Assembly (NCBI GenBank): GCA_024220505.1
Contig: JAKZZE010000024.1
Coordinates: 372,001 to 436,000 of the forward strand
DNA length: 64,000 bases
Reading direction: 5' to 3'
Origin: Rhizopus arrhizus
Taxonomy: Eukaryota; Mucoromycota; Mucoromycetes; Mucorales; Rhizopodaceae
Positions 20,425 to 33,200 of this stretch are shown in pieces. The first letter of the stretch is position 1; each line of letters opens with the position of its first letter. A program made the translations under genes and the position numbers. The notes under the pieces were generated by a model. The model made no database searches and was not told the origin of the DNA. It saw nothing but the letters and a program-made list of their open reading frames with translations.

Positions 20425-23207
20425 TTATAAAGTAATGTGAGCATAATTAACTATAACTAAACCTTGTCCTCGAATTAAAAGTGAAGCGCTTTCAGGTAGG
20501 TTATCACGAAGAGCGGTAAAAGCAGGTATTTCCTGCTCAGTCCATTCATCATAAAAGCAACTGAGGGTCACCTTGGGTGGTGCTTTATCATGCGAATACT
20601 CAAATCCAAAGTTCACTTGCCGTTCATACTCATTTACGTAAATGATCAAGGCACGAATACTTTCCTGTTTCAAATCCAAGTCATCCACCCACGCATGCTG
20701 TACAGACTGATCCAAGAGCACACGGCACATTAAGCTGTTTTTAGCTTGGTAACTACCAGTCACTTGGCAGAAGGTATCGTTGTCGCAGTTTTTTGAAAGT
20801 CCTGAAAAGATAAATTCGTTCAAGGTGGCATTGCTTGCGTACTTGGGTAACAAGTCTGTCTGATAGCTGCATGTAGTCAAACTCTTTTCGTGTGTGCATT
20901 GAACTGTTTTGTATTCATGGAGAGGCAAAGCTTCTTTGAGGACAGCAGGGATACCAAGTGCCGTTGTGAGATTGACTGTAGCTAGGAGCCCGCCTGCATC
21001 ATACTCTTGTCTAAAAAAGAGCTTGTTGGGTGACCAACCATCGTTGAAAGGATGAAGGGCAGAACAGATGGTAAACAAGAATAACAGTGCAAAGGCTGTT
21101 CCAAACGCTGCTTTGGAATTATTACCAGCCACGTAGATCCAAGGTACAAAGTGCAAGGCAATGAGGAGAATAGGCAATGAAATAAGGATATACACTATTT
21201 TGCAAGTAAATCGAGTTAAAGAAGTCCTCTTTCAAAAGAGTTCATCACTTTTACCTGCTATCTCTGGTGTGCCATCAACAGTAGCGTGACGCATAGAATC
21301 CATGGAGAGCAACAACAATTCCAACAGCAAAATAAAGGGAATCAGAGTTTGGGTAAAGAAAATGAGAGGAGAACGAAACTTTTTATCACGAGGAACATGG
21401 GTATGAATCACAGAGGCCAAAGCAGTAAAAAACAAAAGATGAACAGCAAAGTGTAAGCTAGCCAAATTTTTGCTTCCTGTATAGCTGGCAAACAGTACAA
21501 AGATCCACCAAAAAGTTACCAGACCATACCAAATAGCATCGGTTGTTGCCAACACCTGCTTGAGCTTAACAGGTAAGATGAGTTGAGAAATTTGGATACC
21601 CAAAAAGACGGCAGAGAAAATGTAAAGGGCAGCACCGTTGACATCACCATATGTCATGAGTGGATTAGCATGATGCATTAGATAAGCTGCTATACCAGAA
21701 AACAGAATTGAACAAAATAAAGCAGATAGAACGGCAAGGAGACCCTTAATGACAAGATAACTTCGTTCCTTGACTATATCCTGAAGTGTCCTATTGCCTC
21801 TTCCTAAATAGATAGCTACAATAGGTACAGCAAAGAGAACAAAGGCATTGATGATCTGGAATGTTGTAAAGCTATAAGCAAACATTACACGACCCAAGAT
21901 ATCGAAATAAATAAAATTTTCTTCATCGCTGCTTGTATCTATCAAATCATCACTATTGGCAATAGTACGAACTGCGCCTAATGCTAATTGTCCCATATAT
22001 TGAAGTGCCTCAGGAGTAGTATGGGCTAAGTCATCTCGGGGTGTGTGGTAGTGGGAACGAGGTGCATAAAATGCAATATCTAACCCAGGCACACCATGCT
22101 TTGTAAATATAGAGTAATCGGTATCACTAGATTCATTTTTTATTAGTACATTAGGTTAAATGGTTACATATATATACCTCTTGAGAAGTTGGGCTTTAAA
22201 CATATCATTTCCTACGGGAGATGCATGTAATAATTTGGCTTTTGAATTCGTTAGCTTCTTGACTGCGTTCAAGTTTGAGCAACGAAACAAGATAGCGCGA
22301 CCACCAGCGCCTGCACCCTCTACAATATAATGCTCAGTCAAAGCGAAATATGCATACGCGACAATATATTACCAAGGTTAATAAATAGCTTAACAGAAGA
22401 GTACCAAGAATGCTTAATAAAAGACTGTGCTCCAATAAGTCCTCCTTCTTCCATATTGTTAAACAAGAAGATAATAGTATGACGAGGTGGGTGATGGATA
22501 AAATAGCGCAAAAGTTCCATTGCAGTAGCTACACCCATTCCATTGTCAGTGACACCGTGACTAGTAGGTACACTATCTAGTGCGTGGGAAAACAATCAAA
22601 TCATTACAATACAAGATATAGAATAATATTTCCTTTGCTTACCATAATGTGCATTAACAAGTAAAGACTCATTTCTTTCCGATTGTCCGTGTAAACGAAC
22701 AATGACATTACGAGATTCGATAACCCAATGCTCATCTAATACATTAAATAAGAACGTATTATTTAATCTTGTAAGTTTTCATAATATTTTCTTTTTTAGA
22801 CTACCCTGGCTAAACCATTTTTGAGGAATAATGTCTCTTGAAGAATCATTAGCAATAACATCTACCTTTAAACCACGACTAACTGCTTCTTGCTGGAGTT
22901 CAGTAGCCACAGAGCCAAGCCAATTTTTCATGGCAGCGTTCTCGCGACTATTGGAAGGGTGGGGAGCTGTAAAATGACTGAGATACATGTTATAAGCATG
23001 AATTCCCGAGAAATCGTCTAACTCATTTGCTTGTGCGTCCGAGAGAGGTGTAGGCAGTAATGATCGATACCAATGGATGACACAGCAAAAAAAGAATAAA
23101 AACCCAAGCATAGTTCCATAAACGTGGTAGGTTCGTTTCATACTCTCCTGTGGCCTCTCCAGATTTGGGCTAATAAGAGGTGTTCTTTCGTCGTCTTCGG
23201 TAGCCAT
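20425..23207 (-). CDS. Membrane-bound M28 family zinc aminopeptidase (vacuolar Pff1-like)
   Basis: Six exons (23207-22805, 22735-22643, 22576-22373, 22319-22178, 22126-21255, 21194-20425) give 827 aa. A cytosolic N-terminus starting MATEDDERTPLI precedes one membrane helix (GFLFFFCCVIHWY) and a luminal M28 domain. Metal and catalytic blocks are visible: LLVNAHYDSVPTSHG, TDNGMG, NNMEEGGLIGAQSF and FYAPRSHYHTPRDDLAH. About eight hydrophobic helices and a luminal C-terminal domain follow. This is the layout of the yeast vacuolar membrane protease Pff1 and ER ERMP1. The start at 23207 was preferred because an upstream in-frame ATG (23357) adds a Lys/Ser-rich stretch without family features. Confidence 0.9.
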
Positions 23208-23768
23208 GTGTTGAAATGAGTAAGGAATGAATGAAAACAAGTTGCATATAAATAGACAAACGGACAAACAATTTCTCCTCACCAAATTTCTGAACACGGC
23301 CAATTTTTTCTTTTTATGAAAACTCCGATAGTAACTTGAAGATCTTTTTTTTTGCATAAAAAATGCATATATCCATGTCTTTTAAATATATAAACTTTTT
23401 AAATTGTCAAATGAGGCTCTTTAAATGAAATGAAAAAACTTAGCACAAACAATCTTTACAAAACTCTGTATTACGTGTCTTTATTATCAAAGTCCGAGCA
23501 TTCGGGTGTTGTGGCTCAGCATCATCAGAAAATCAGTGTACTTTAATCAAAAACGCACAGATCCTATAATTATTAACTTCTATTGGTACAAACCAATATA
23601 GACATATCCCTATATAAAACGCGTGCTGACCTCATTTCCTTTTTTAGTCACTGTGTTATTGTGCAGATTGAAGTCTATGAAATATTATGTTCCATATTTT
23701 ATCCATATAGTTAAAAGCGAGCATTGTATGTATACAAAATCTAATTGACTTGAACTACACGAAAGAGA
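23208..23768. other. Intergenic upstream of the M28 gene
   Basis: AT-rich promoter-side sequence. A small perfect inverted repeat TATTGGT-ACAA-ACCAATA lies near 23581-23600 and a TATAAAACGCG box near 23616. No gene is recognised. Confidence 0.4.
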
Positions 23769-23770
23769 TA

Positions 23771-23869
23771 CACTACTTCCAGAATTAAAGTCGCATTTTG
23801 TGAAGTTTTATAATACAATTTATATGTAATTGCGACAAGTCACAGCGACTTTAATTTCTGGAAATAGTG
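23771..23869. mobile_element. 99-bp MITE with about 25-bp terminal inverted repeats and TA target duplication
   Basis: Left end CACTACTTCCAGAATTAAAG (continuing TCGC) from 23771; right end GCGACTTTAATTTCTGGAAA (continuing TAGTG) to 23869. The two are inverted copies with one substitution and one indel. Each end is bounded by TA (23769-23770 and 23870-23871), the target duplication of the Tc1/mariner superfamily. There is no coding capacity. It is a non-autonomous element mobilised by some Tc1/mariner transposase; its TIR is not that of the element at 35355. Confidence 0.8.
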
Positions 23870-23882
23870 TACACAACTCAGA
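23869..23882 (+). repeat. Left target-site duplication of the LINE insertion
   Basis: GTACACAACTCAGA, identical to 24457-24470. It starts at the very last base of the MITE. Confidence 0.85.
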
Positions 23883-24456
23883 TCGACCCTGTCCTATGGC
23901 TACCTATGTCCAAGTCTGAAAGAAGTCGTTGCATACGTTGGCGTCTTGGCTGGCTCCCTGGTGGTCGATACAAATCCTGCCCTCGACACCCTGACCAATC
24001 CTTTACAAAAGCCCATACCATTCATTGTCTCCAGATGCACCGTAGACTCATGATGCCCGAAACGATCTCTGACCCATTGTCCTTCCTTTTAAATATGCTA
24101 CCTACCAAGAAACCTCACTCTCCTAACAGAACACTCTCGTGGACCATTCGCTGGCCAACTATATGCAGAATCCTATATGAACTAGATTACCTATATCACG
24201 ATAAGATCCCACCTACTCCGCCCACTCACCTTGGGCAAAGACTCTTAGAATGGCTACCCTCTTTTCCTTCTCACTAGTGTCTTTTACACTTGATCCCATT
24301 TCACTTTTTCCAAAGCATTTTTACCCTTGATCCCAAAAGGGTTTTTTAGTCACCACTATCCTTACTTTATGAACTGCCTCGGGCGGAAAAGATGTAATAT
24401 TACAATCGTGCGCTCAATAGAGGTTTAATTATTTATAAATAAAAATCTGTTTAATC
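23883..24456 (+). mobile_element. 5'-truncated non-LTR retrotransposon (LINE) 3' end
   Basis: The insert is flanked by identical 14-bp repeats. It contains the C-terminal 130 or so codons of a LINE reverse-transcriptase polyprotein, stop at 24275-24277, and about 180 bp of 3' UTR. Diagnostic stretch: RWRLGWLPGG, then SCPRHPDQSF...HTIHCLQMHRR, a Cys/His cluster common near the end of such proteins in Mucoromycota, and DPLSFLLNMLP. The reading frame is intact, so the insertion may be fairly young. There is no long poly(A) tail, only a TTTATAAATAAAAA end. Severe 5' truncation is typical of target-primed reverse transcription. Confidence 0.8.
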
Positions 24457-24470
24457 GTACACAACTCAGA
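24457..24470 (+). repeat. Right target-site duplication of the LINE insertion
   Basis: GTACACAACTCAGA, identical to 23869-23882; marks the 3' boundary of the LINE copy. Confidence 0.85.
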
Positions 24471-26309
24471 CTTTGTACATATTAAGTATATTGTCGGATA
24501 AACAATACGCAAGCAACTTCTCCATTTTCCCTGACATATTACAGTCAAGATACTCTTAAATAGTTTATTTTCTTTTTCTTTTATTAGATTTGTAGTCCTT
24601 TATCTTCAAAGTTTCCTTTACTACTTAATCTTCTTCCTTATTCGATATCTGGAAAAAAATGAATTGAATATATCTAGTATTATGGAAAATAAAGACAGTC
24701 ATTGCTATGTTCTTATTCACTGCTCCATTTTGATAATCTATTAGTGCTGTATTGGAAGCGTGAATATTAACAAATATTTGCTTAGATATAGGTAATAATT
24801 GTTGTATCGTAATAAGCTTACCGTACGTAGGCAAAGCGTAGTCCTCCAAATTCTATGAGTGTACACAAGCAAATGTTTGTATAGATGTTTCTATAAAATG
24901 ATGTAAATAGTTCATGTTTAAATTTGCTTTGCATATATAGTATTTGATCATGGTTTTTGTTCTTTTTTAAATCAATCTAGATCATTTATTAAGTAACTAT
25001 CCCAAAAAAATCTCTTACTTATCAGCTACAAGTGACAGCAGTCAAATTAACTTTACTATTTTGCTCTTCACTACATGCTTGGCTTATAACATTAATTGTC
25101 TATCGATCTGGCAAGTATACGAAACTTTAGTTCATTAATGGACGCTCCGGAATGTGTTCCTATAGACAAATAGGTTACAAAACATAATTCATTATTGCCC
25201 TCATGAAAGTCTGCAACAGCTTAATACAAACAGCTGTGTCGAAATTCATCCCTATTCAAGGTTTAGTATGTAGTAGAAAAGTCCCGTACGCCTTGCAATC
25301 CCAAGGCTTTCTCATATCCTATATGTAGTAAGACACCCTATATATAGTAAGACATTATTTAAAAAGGAAGAGGGAAGTTTGTTTATTACTATACGGAAGG
25401 ATGTCATATATAGGAATACTTTAGGGAAGTCAAGTATAACAACCTTTAAACTATTATAAATGGACTTCGTAACTTATTAATAACCATTATACTTTGTGTC
25501 TAAGAAGTAAACTATTATTACAAACTATCAAAGCTACTCTAATGTTTAATTAAAAGTGTTGTGTGTTGATTTATTTTGATAATGTGATTTGTCTGCAAAG
25601 ATTTATATTACAACGATAAAAACAGCCTTATCAACAAAATTATTAAGTTTGAAGATAGGAGATTGCTTAATAATTAATAAGTTTTTTGCAGATGCAGGAT
25701 ACTGAATTGAAAGAATTGGTTGGCTCTAAACTGGCGGTACATATTCATTATCAATTAATGGCCTTGAAGGGTTATTTACTTTAATTTCAAAATTACGGTT
25801 GAATGGTAGCAAAAATTAAATTTGTCACCTTTTTTTTAACGCTGGTGGTTTCAATGGTTTATTTTGTTAGCAATGCACTAAATCTTTCATTACTGCATAG
25901 ATTATAGCTTAATTTCAGATTATTTAAAAACCTTGATTTATTTTTTATCGTAAACAATGCATAATTTATCAATAAAGTTATCATCAATTTTTTTGTTGGT
26001 ATATTTTTGATAAAATGTTAAAATACCTTAATAGTATTTCTATTACCAAAATCAACGAGTTTTATTTATAAGAATTAGTTGATAGATTAAAGTATTGGTT
26101 CTTATTTTTTTATAACTTTAAAGCTTCGTTATTTGTACCTGTTTTAGTATGTTTACTTTATTTTTAATTTCTTTATTACCTTGATTATCAGACTCCTACA
26201 TATCAATACTTATTTCCATGTTACTTCCTAAATTATCTAATACGTGTGCTTACATATTGTCTTCATTATTACTTTAACTTTTACTATTGCCATCTCCTAT
26301 AATTTCATT
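24471..26309. other. Gene-poor AT-rich region
   Basis: Extremely AT-rich, with no open frame above about 75 codons that looks coding. A tandem duplication of TATATGTAGTAAGACACC-like units occurs at about 25320-25355. Probably old repeats; none identified. Confidence 0.45.
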
Positions 26310-27640
26310 TTTTTTTGTTGTGTATCTTCGTCATAACGTCTATGGATGCGACAAAAATCGTCATTAATAATAAACATACATCCAGAAGATTTACATAAAT
26401 TGCATATACTGCTTGATCTAATACTTTTATTTAATCTTCTTTGAGGAAATTCTTCGTATTTCTCTAATTCATAAAATTCACCTTATTCACAATATTAATA
26501 TCTTTATTCTTAATATTAGGATTTTCCTTTTATTATATTCTATTTCATTTATTTATTTAAAATGTTTTAAACAGCATAGCCCATCACCAATACGTCAATA
26601 GCCGTTATTAGTACAACTTTGAATAAGATATTGACAAGATTTTTTGTTTATTTCTAACATCTTTTCAGACAATGTATTTATTATAAGTCCATATTTTTTA
26701 TTTTTAGAAAAATATTTTTTTTTCTAGAATTTTTTTTTTGCTAGTTCAATTTATTCAATTCTTTTTATTCTAAGATATTATAGTTCAATATTATTTGATA
26801 TGATTTGTAATCTATAAAATTGATTTTTATTAATTTTAATCTTTTGGCAAGCTTCTCTATAAATGATACATTTTATTTTTCTTTCTTCATTGATATTACT
26901 TTAAATGTAATAAAATATCCTTTTATTTCTATTTCTAGAAGCGATACTTTGTTTTACGCTATCGCAGGTACCTTCAACTATATTAGTAAGAGAACTAGTT
27001 ACTAGGTCCTTAAAATTTTTAGAATTGTTTATAGTTTTATGTTTATATCCAATATTTTCTAAACTGTTATAGCCATTCCAGCAATCAGTATATATAGTTG
27101 TACGTTTTTAATATGTGCTTTGATAATGTCATCAATATTTTCAATATTTCTTTCTTCTATCAGAATTAAAAACATCCGCTTGTTTTTATTTTTAATTTTA
27201 CTTTTTAATCTACTTGTTTGGATACCTCCAATAATCCATGTGCCCTCAACTTTATGATTTTTCTTATACTTTCTCTTTGCTATTTTACTCTCATCAATTT
27301 CTACAATTTACTAACTTACAAACTAGGTGATATAAAAAATAAAGGAGCTTTACTCAAAATACAATATAATATATGTAGTTGTATATTTTAGGTAACCTTA
27401 AATTATTGGATATCGTACCCTTCTATGGTGAATATGTTTTTCTACATTTATAAAATCTACATATAATTTCTTATTCAAAATTTAATGTTATGTCTTTATC
27501 ACATTTTAAATATTTATATAGTCATTTTCTATTAGTTATTTTAAAGCATCTGCTTCATTATCAAATATTTTTTAAAAATCAATATGACTTTATAAGCATA
27601 TATTTTTAATAATTGCAAAATTCAATTCTATACAAGAATA
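26310..27640 (-). mobile_element. Decayed Merlin/IS1595 (ISXO2-like) DDE transposase
   Basis: Reading downwards on the minus strand: a zinc-ribbon-like N-terminus at about 27560-27400 (LIENDYI, KCDKDITLNFE, CRFYKCRKTYSP); then the catalytic core at about 27310-26920 with VEIDESKIAKRKYKKNHKVE, GTWIIGGIQTSRL, YTDCWNGYNSLENIGYKHKT and NIVEGTCDSVKQSIASRNRN. These are the three DDE blocks of the IS1595/ISXO2 family (EIDES, YTDxWxGYN, xxEGTWxxxK), called Merlin in eukaryotes. A further piece at 26430-26320 has CNLCKSSGCMF and FCRIHRRYDED, perhaps a C-terminal zinc-binding segment. Stops and frame changes occur throughout, so it is inactive. Ends not defined. Confidence 0.7.
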
Positions 27641-29461
27641 ATTAATACTATTCCTGTTTTAATTAACCTGAGAGTTACTTGGGAATATATCCATAAATGT
27701 CGATTACTATCATTCATTGCAGGAGCTTTGAAGGAACGGAGTAAAGGTCGGATACTAATAACGGTTATGCAACTTCATTTACCGATAACAAAGATGGGAT
27801 CACTGAACTGAGTTAAATGAGGAGGATTCCTTTCTGACTAAAGCCAGAACAAAAAAGGCAATATTGAAAGCATCAACTGTTTGTTAGTAATATCTTTTAT
27901 GAGAATGAGGGGTAGAGCCGTACATTCAAAATAACGTCTAAACAGGAGAAAACATACTACACCTCTCTTTCTATTTCACAAATTTCTCCTTTACACCTAT
28001 TTTAATAACAGTGCCCAGTAAACTTGTAACATCTAGACTAATTTATTAATCAAGGAAATCATTATCGATCACATAGTGACCACTTTCGCTTTTCATTTGA
28101 TGCTATTGGGCTTTATAGTCAATTGGTCCTTCTGTAATGAAATTTAATTGGAAAATAATGAACAATTACAATTTCAGACAAGTGCTCATCCATTTTTTTT
28201 TCGTAAAAGAATTATTAAAGAAATGAATTGGTACAAGCTATATTATTTAACAAAAAAAGCCTATTTTTTAATTACTTTAAGTCGCATATAAAACGCTTAT
28301 TTTGATACAATAGGCTTATATCTGGAATTCATCACTTCATAAATCTGAGTACAGCATACCAATAGACCAATAACTCGAGCAGCTATAGGTACTGACACGA
28401 TTGTATATAAATATGTCAAATTTAATTTTAAAATACGAAAAAATTTATTTGTCTGACAAGGTTATTAACTTGTCAACGTTTAGTTATTTTTTTATATACA
28501 ATATTCTATGATTAATAACAATTTCATCAATGTCCTGACAAATCTAGAGTAGTATATATCACATATACCAGTAGTTTCCATAAATTATGTACAAGAAGAA
28601 GGACCAGCCCAGAAAAATACCAACTGAAAACGTTCATTCGATAATGTTCTTTGAGTATATTTTTTACTTTAAACAACATATAGTCTAATTAATTTATTTC
28701 AATAGACCTAGAGCAGAGATATTACTGGAGTAAAACATATTTTACTCCAATTTTTTTTAATACTTTAAGTCTAATTGCAATGTAGAATATGAGCTAGATT
28801 TGGTTCAAAAAAGCACACAAAATGTGCAGAGCCTTCAAAAAGAGCTATTTAGGATCATTTATTACTGTAGAGCTGGATATGAACATGTAGTAGGTTTTAA
28901 GAAGATGTTGATTCACAAGTAAGAGAACACCAAGTTTTTAAAAATAAAGACAAAAAAGCTATTGATAATTTTTGTGTGAAGTGCATTTTTGTTTATGCTG
29001 TTATTCGCATATGGCTATTTACAAGTAGGCTAGTGTAACTTTGTAGTAAAGGGATTTCGCCATAGTCCATCAATACCAAGTTAGATTTCTAAGAAGAAGG
29101 GGCGTTTTGTTTACAAAATTACAGCTTACAGTTTTTTAAGTTTTTGCGTTATCGTTCAGCCATTGTATCTTAGAATTTGCTGCCGCTGAAAATACAGAAT
29201 GGTGTGCCTAGAATTTGTCATATAAAAAACGTGACGTCACTTTTTGCCACTGTAAAACCTTGTTCATGGAAAACCTCTAAAAAGAGCAAAAAGCTGATTC
29301 TTATTTTTTTGGTTGAACCGATTTCTTAGTAAGTACTGCTTCTAATCAAAGCAATACATAAATCTATGCTATTTTTAAAACGACACAAAAACTAATAGTT
29401 TCATTCTACCTCTTATATCTCACAACAAAATAATCAATTCAACAAAATGCAGTATTAAACC
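27641..29461. other. Gene-poor AT-rich region
   Basis: No gene recognised. A near-perfect small palindrome GGAGTAAAA-cata-TTTTACTCC lies at about 28729-28751. The last 100 bp must hold the promoter of the complex I gene. Confidence 0.45.
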
Positions 29462-30073
29462 ATGCCCATTAAAGAATTCAACCAATCTTATCCTGTGATT
29501 GACACAGATCCCCATTTCTCCCGTGTAGTTCGCTACTTTAGACCATCAGATTATGCTGCATGGGCAGCTGGCACTGCTGCTGCTCCTGCATTGTTGTTGG
29601 GAATGGAAAAAATGCATCCTATTGGATCTGCTCATACCTTACGTTTTCCTCTTCGTGTTGCCACCATTATCGGCGCCTTTGGTGGTTTCTTGTACGCCTA
29701 TCAGTCTAGCAGTCGTAAGAAAAGAGTATTTTAGGTAGAAAAAAGAGCATTAACAAAGTTTTTTTTTTTAATAGTTCGTTTCTGGGGTTGGACTGAGAAT
29801 GCAGCTGAAGTTGCTAAAGATAAAGCTGAATTAAGCCAACTTGCAAAGGAAGGAAAGCCTTTGTATGGAGAAAGTTATATGCCTGAACATATTCAAGACA
29901 GCTCTGCTAGAAACTCTAGATTTTCACAATTGAAATTTGGTACATAACATTCAGACTTTATTTAATTGATTATATATTGAGCGTACACTTGTATAGGTGC
30001 TATTCCATGGTTCAACTTTGCTAACCATAATCATCATGGTGTTGATACCGCAAAATACAGTGAATCTTCTTAA
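29462..30073 (+). CDS. NADH:ubiquinone oxidoreductase (complex I) 21-kDa accessory subunit
   Basis: Three exons (29462-29714, 29775-29939, 29997-30073) give 164 aa. The N-terminal half (YPVIDTDPHFSRVVRYFRPS, YAAWAAGTAAAPALLLGMEK and a membrane helix) and the block RFWGWTENAAEV match the fungal 20.9/21.3-kDa complex I subunit (NUXM type). It is an accessory subunit of the mitochondrial inner-membrane respiratory complex. No cleavable presequence is obvious. The C-terminus IPWFNFANHNHHGVDT is also typical. Confidence 0.85.
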
Positions 30074-30205
30074 AAAAATAAATGGCCTGAAATTTTATTT
30101 GTTTATAAACTTATGTGCGTGTGTGTGTTTTTACATAAACTACTTGTTACAAAAATGTATAAAAGTCTAGAAAGGGAATGAAAAAAGAATCTTATGTGTG
30201 ATAAA

Positions 30206-33200
30206 TTAATGGTTGGGTGGTATACGGCTTGTACGTTTACGGTATTGACGACGATGATTATGTTCTCTTTCTAATTTAGATACATGATGTTTGCCATTAC
30301 AGCACATACGGACATCTTCTAATGGATCGTCTTCATAATCAGGGCTAGTTAATTCTGTTCGGTGAGTAGCAGTAGTGGTACTAACTGATGGTTGATAAAA
30401 CATATCATGTAATCGACGAAGACTAGCTCTTTGTAATAATGAACTACTTGCAGTACTAGCAATAGATTTTACGTTGGTATTTCTTGAACTGGGTGGACGA
30501 ATGCTTGATTCAGCGTTGCGTGAAAGTAAATGAGATATAGACTGAATGATATGGTCAGCAAATGCATACAAATGTTTTTTTTCTTAGTACAATACCTCGA
30601 ACCAAGCATCATGCTTTTCCATAGTGGGGGCAGTTAATCTTAGTTGACGATGACTTGTTTGAATCAATAAACTGACATTAGGTAATCCTTCAGGGCTTGC
30701 TGAATGGTTGGGTATAACCGTAATATTTTCAATCAATGCTAATATAATAATAAGTACCTAACCCTAATACTTTTTTTCTTTTTTTTTCGTACCACTCTTT
30801 GCCTTGGTATTGTTTCCATCTAGGCCGGGTGTTTTGTTTGACCAGTACAATGTACGAGAATAAGGATGAATCCAAAAGTAGCGTTGGTGTTTGTTTTCTG
30901 AAATACCACCACCCATTGTCTTTCTTGTATTTTTCCATAACCAGTCACCTATCATAGTTTTTGTGACGAGACTGATCATGCGTGGGTCAGTAGCGTTGAT
31001 ACTGCGATTATCAAAGTGTGAAGAAGTAACGGAGCGGAGTTGATCACGGGTATTGGCAGTCGACATGCTAGACATACTAGCAGGTGTCCTATGTAAGGAG
31101 TGTTGATAGTCTCCATCTAAATCGGGCATTTTTCCTTTATTCTTTGGAGACAGAGCTCTAGATAATAAAGATGATGGCGGTGGACTTGTAGGACGTTCAG
31201 GAATATCCTCTTCGTTTGATTTTTGTTCCTCTGGCTCTTGCTCATGTACAGTAGAGGGTCCATTGGTTAACTCTGGAGAAAAGGGTTTCTGTTCAGTAGG
31301 TTCGACAATCGTGCCTTTATCTTGAGGGATATGCACCATAACACTACCAAAGCCATTGTCTTCTTCTTCGTCTTTGTTCACATCTTCAGTGATATTTGAC
31401 TTCTCTGGTAAATTAATAACAGCTGAATCTCTATTGGATTCCTTGTTATCTTTGTTTTCCTTCGCTTTAGCAAGGGCAATAGCAACAGCAGTAGCAATTA
31501 ATGAATCAGTCTCTTTTTTACTATAAACCTTTTTGTCTTCATCATTTTTATTTGCATCAGCAGTCTCTTTCTTTTCATTTTCTGTAGACACATCTAACTT
31601 ATTATCCAGTACAGCATGAATTGAAGTAGGTTTGGAAGCATGCAAAAGATCTGTACGAGATGTGCGTGGTGTCGATGGCTTTTTATCTCCTAATCTTTCA
31701 TTCAAACTTTGGTTGGAGCCAATTTCACTGAGACCAGCAAGACTGGCTAAAGTGTTTCTGCTTGAAGGCTTAGAATGATTCATATCGGAAGTAGCATCAT
31801 AATAGAAAGAGCTGTCATCTTCTTCATCATCAGATAATGGACGTTTAGTTAATTGAGAGCTAGACAAAGGCAATACAGAAGGTCTTTCGAGCATACCAAC
31901 ATCATATTGTACGTGAGCATCCTTGACCTCAACAGAGTTTGTTTGAGCTTCAGCATCAGTACGCTCTATGTTATGCTGTGCATCTAGTTGCTGCTGCTTC
32001 ACAGTTTCAGTAGACTCATTTCCAACTGTCTGTGAAAACATTTCGTGTGGCTCGGCTTCTGCTTCAACAGACGCTTCTGAAATTTGACCACATTCTGTCT
32101 GTGTAGGCAGTGACACGGCAGAAACAGGTGTTGTTTGTACAAGCTTTTCGATACCCTCGGATTCAGCTTCAGTTTGTGTTGAGATACCAATAGCCAGTTT
32201 AGGATTGAAGCTTGTTTGAACAAAGTTCTCAATGCCTTCAGATTTGTCTTCAGTTTGCATTGATATATGAACAGGTGCTGAAGTGGGTGTGGAAGCAGGT
32301 TCGGAATCTTCAGTTTGTGTAGATAGCGACATGGATGGCAAAGCAGCTGTTTGTACAAAACTTTCAACACCTTCAGATTTAAATTCCGTTTGAGTGAAGA
32401 TTTCGACACCTGATTTAGTAGGAAGTATGGAGCTAGCAATAATAGCAGCAGCAGCAGTAGCATCTCTGGTCCTCAGATCATCGGTAATCTGTTTTAGAGA
32501 GTCATCTTTTGTTCTATCAAGTGCTTCATTATCTCCAAGAAGTACTTCCTGAATAGTTACAGGGTCAGTGTTGACTTCAACATCGACCATGATGGGCTTT
32601 TGAGGCATTCGACTTTGTGACAGTTCAGAGGACAGCGAAGTAAATCCCACATGGTTCATATCAATCGGAGAAATAGGCATGTCATTCTCACTATCATCTC
32701 CACTGTCGTTATCGTTATCATCTGATATGGAGGAATACGAATAAACAGAATCAGGGTCTTCAACACGAGAAGATGCGGTTTTGAACTTTCCGCGTTTTGA
32801 AGATGAATCTCCTGGCTTCTTGCCTCGTCTTTTGGGTGTCTTGTGTGTGCGTTTAGAGTCATCTTTAGATGAACGAACGGTGTTAGCATCAACCCACATT
32901 CGAGGATCATTTTGTAACTGCTCAATCATTTCTTGAGATTCTGCCAATAGCTTTTTCAATTCAAATTTCTCTGATTTCTCTTTATGCAGATTTGAACGCA
33001 GATTGGATACCATACGGTGAGCATGAGCTAAAGAAGTTTTCAGGGTCTCTACTTCCATGGCTTGACTGCGTATGGGCGGTTGTTTAGGCGATGGTGGAGG
33101 AGATGAAGTAGGTGATGTTTCATCTTTAGTTGCTGCTATGCTTGGTGCTTGGTCCTCTGATAATTCGGAACGTGTACTGACTTCAGGATCAGATGTGACA

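Noticed and set aside
23500..23540. Minus-strand CTGATGATGCTGAGCC as a C/D snoRNA
   Set aside because: Box C has C instead of a purine, box D lies too close, and no terminal stem is present.
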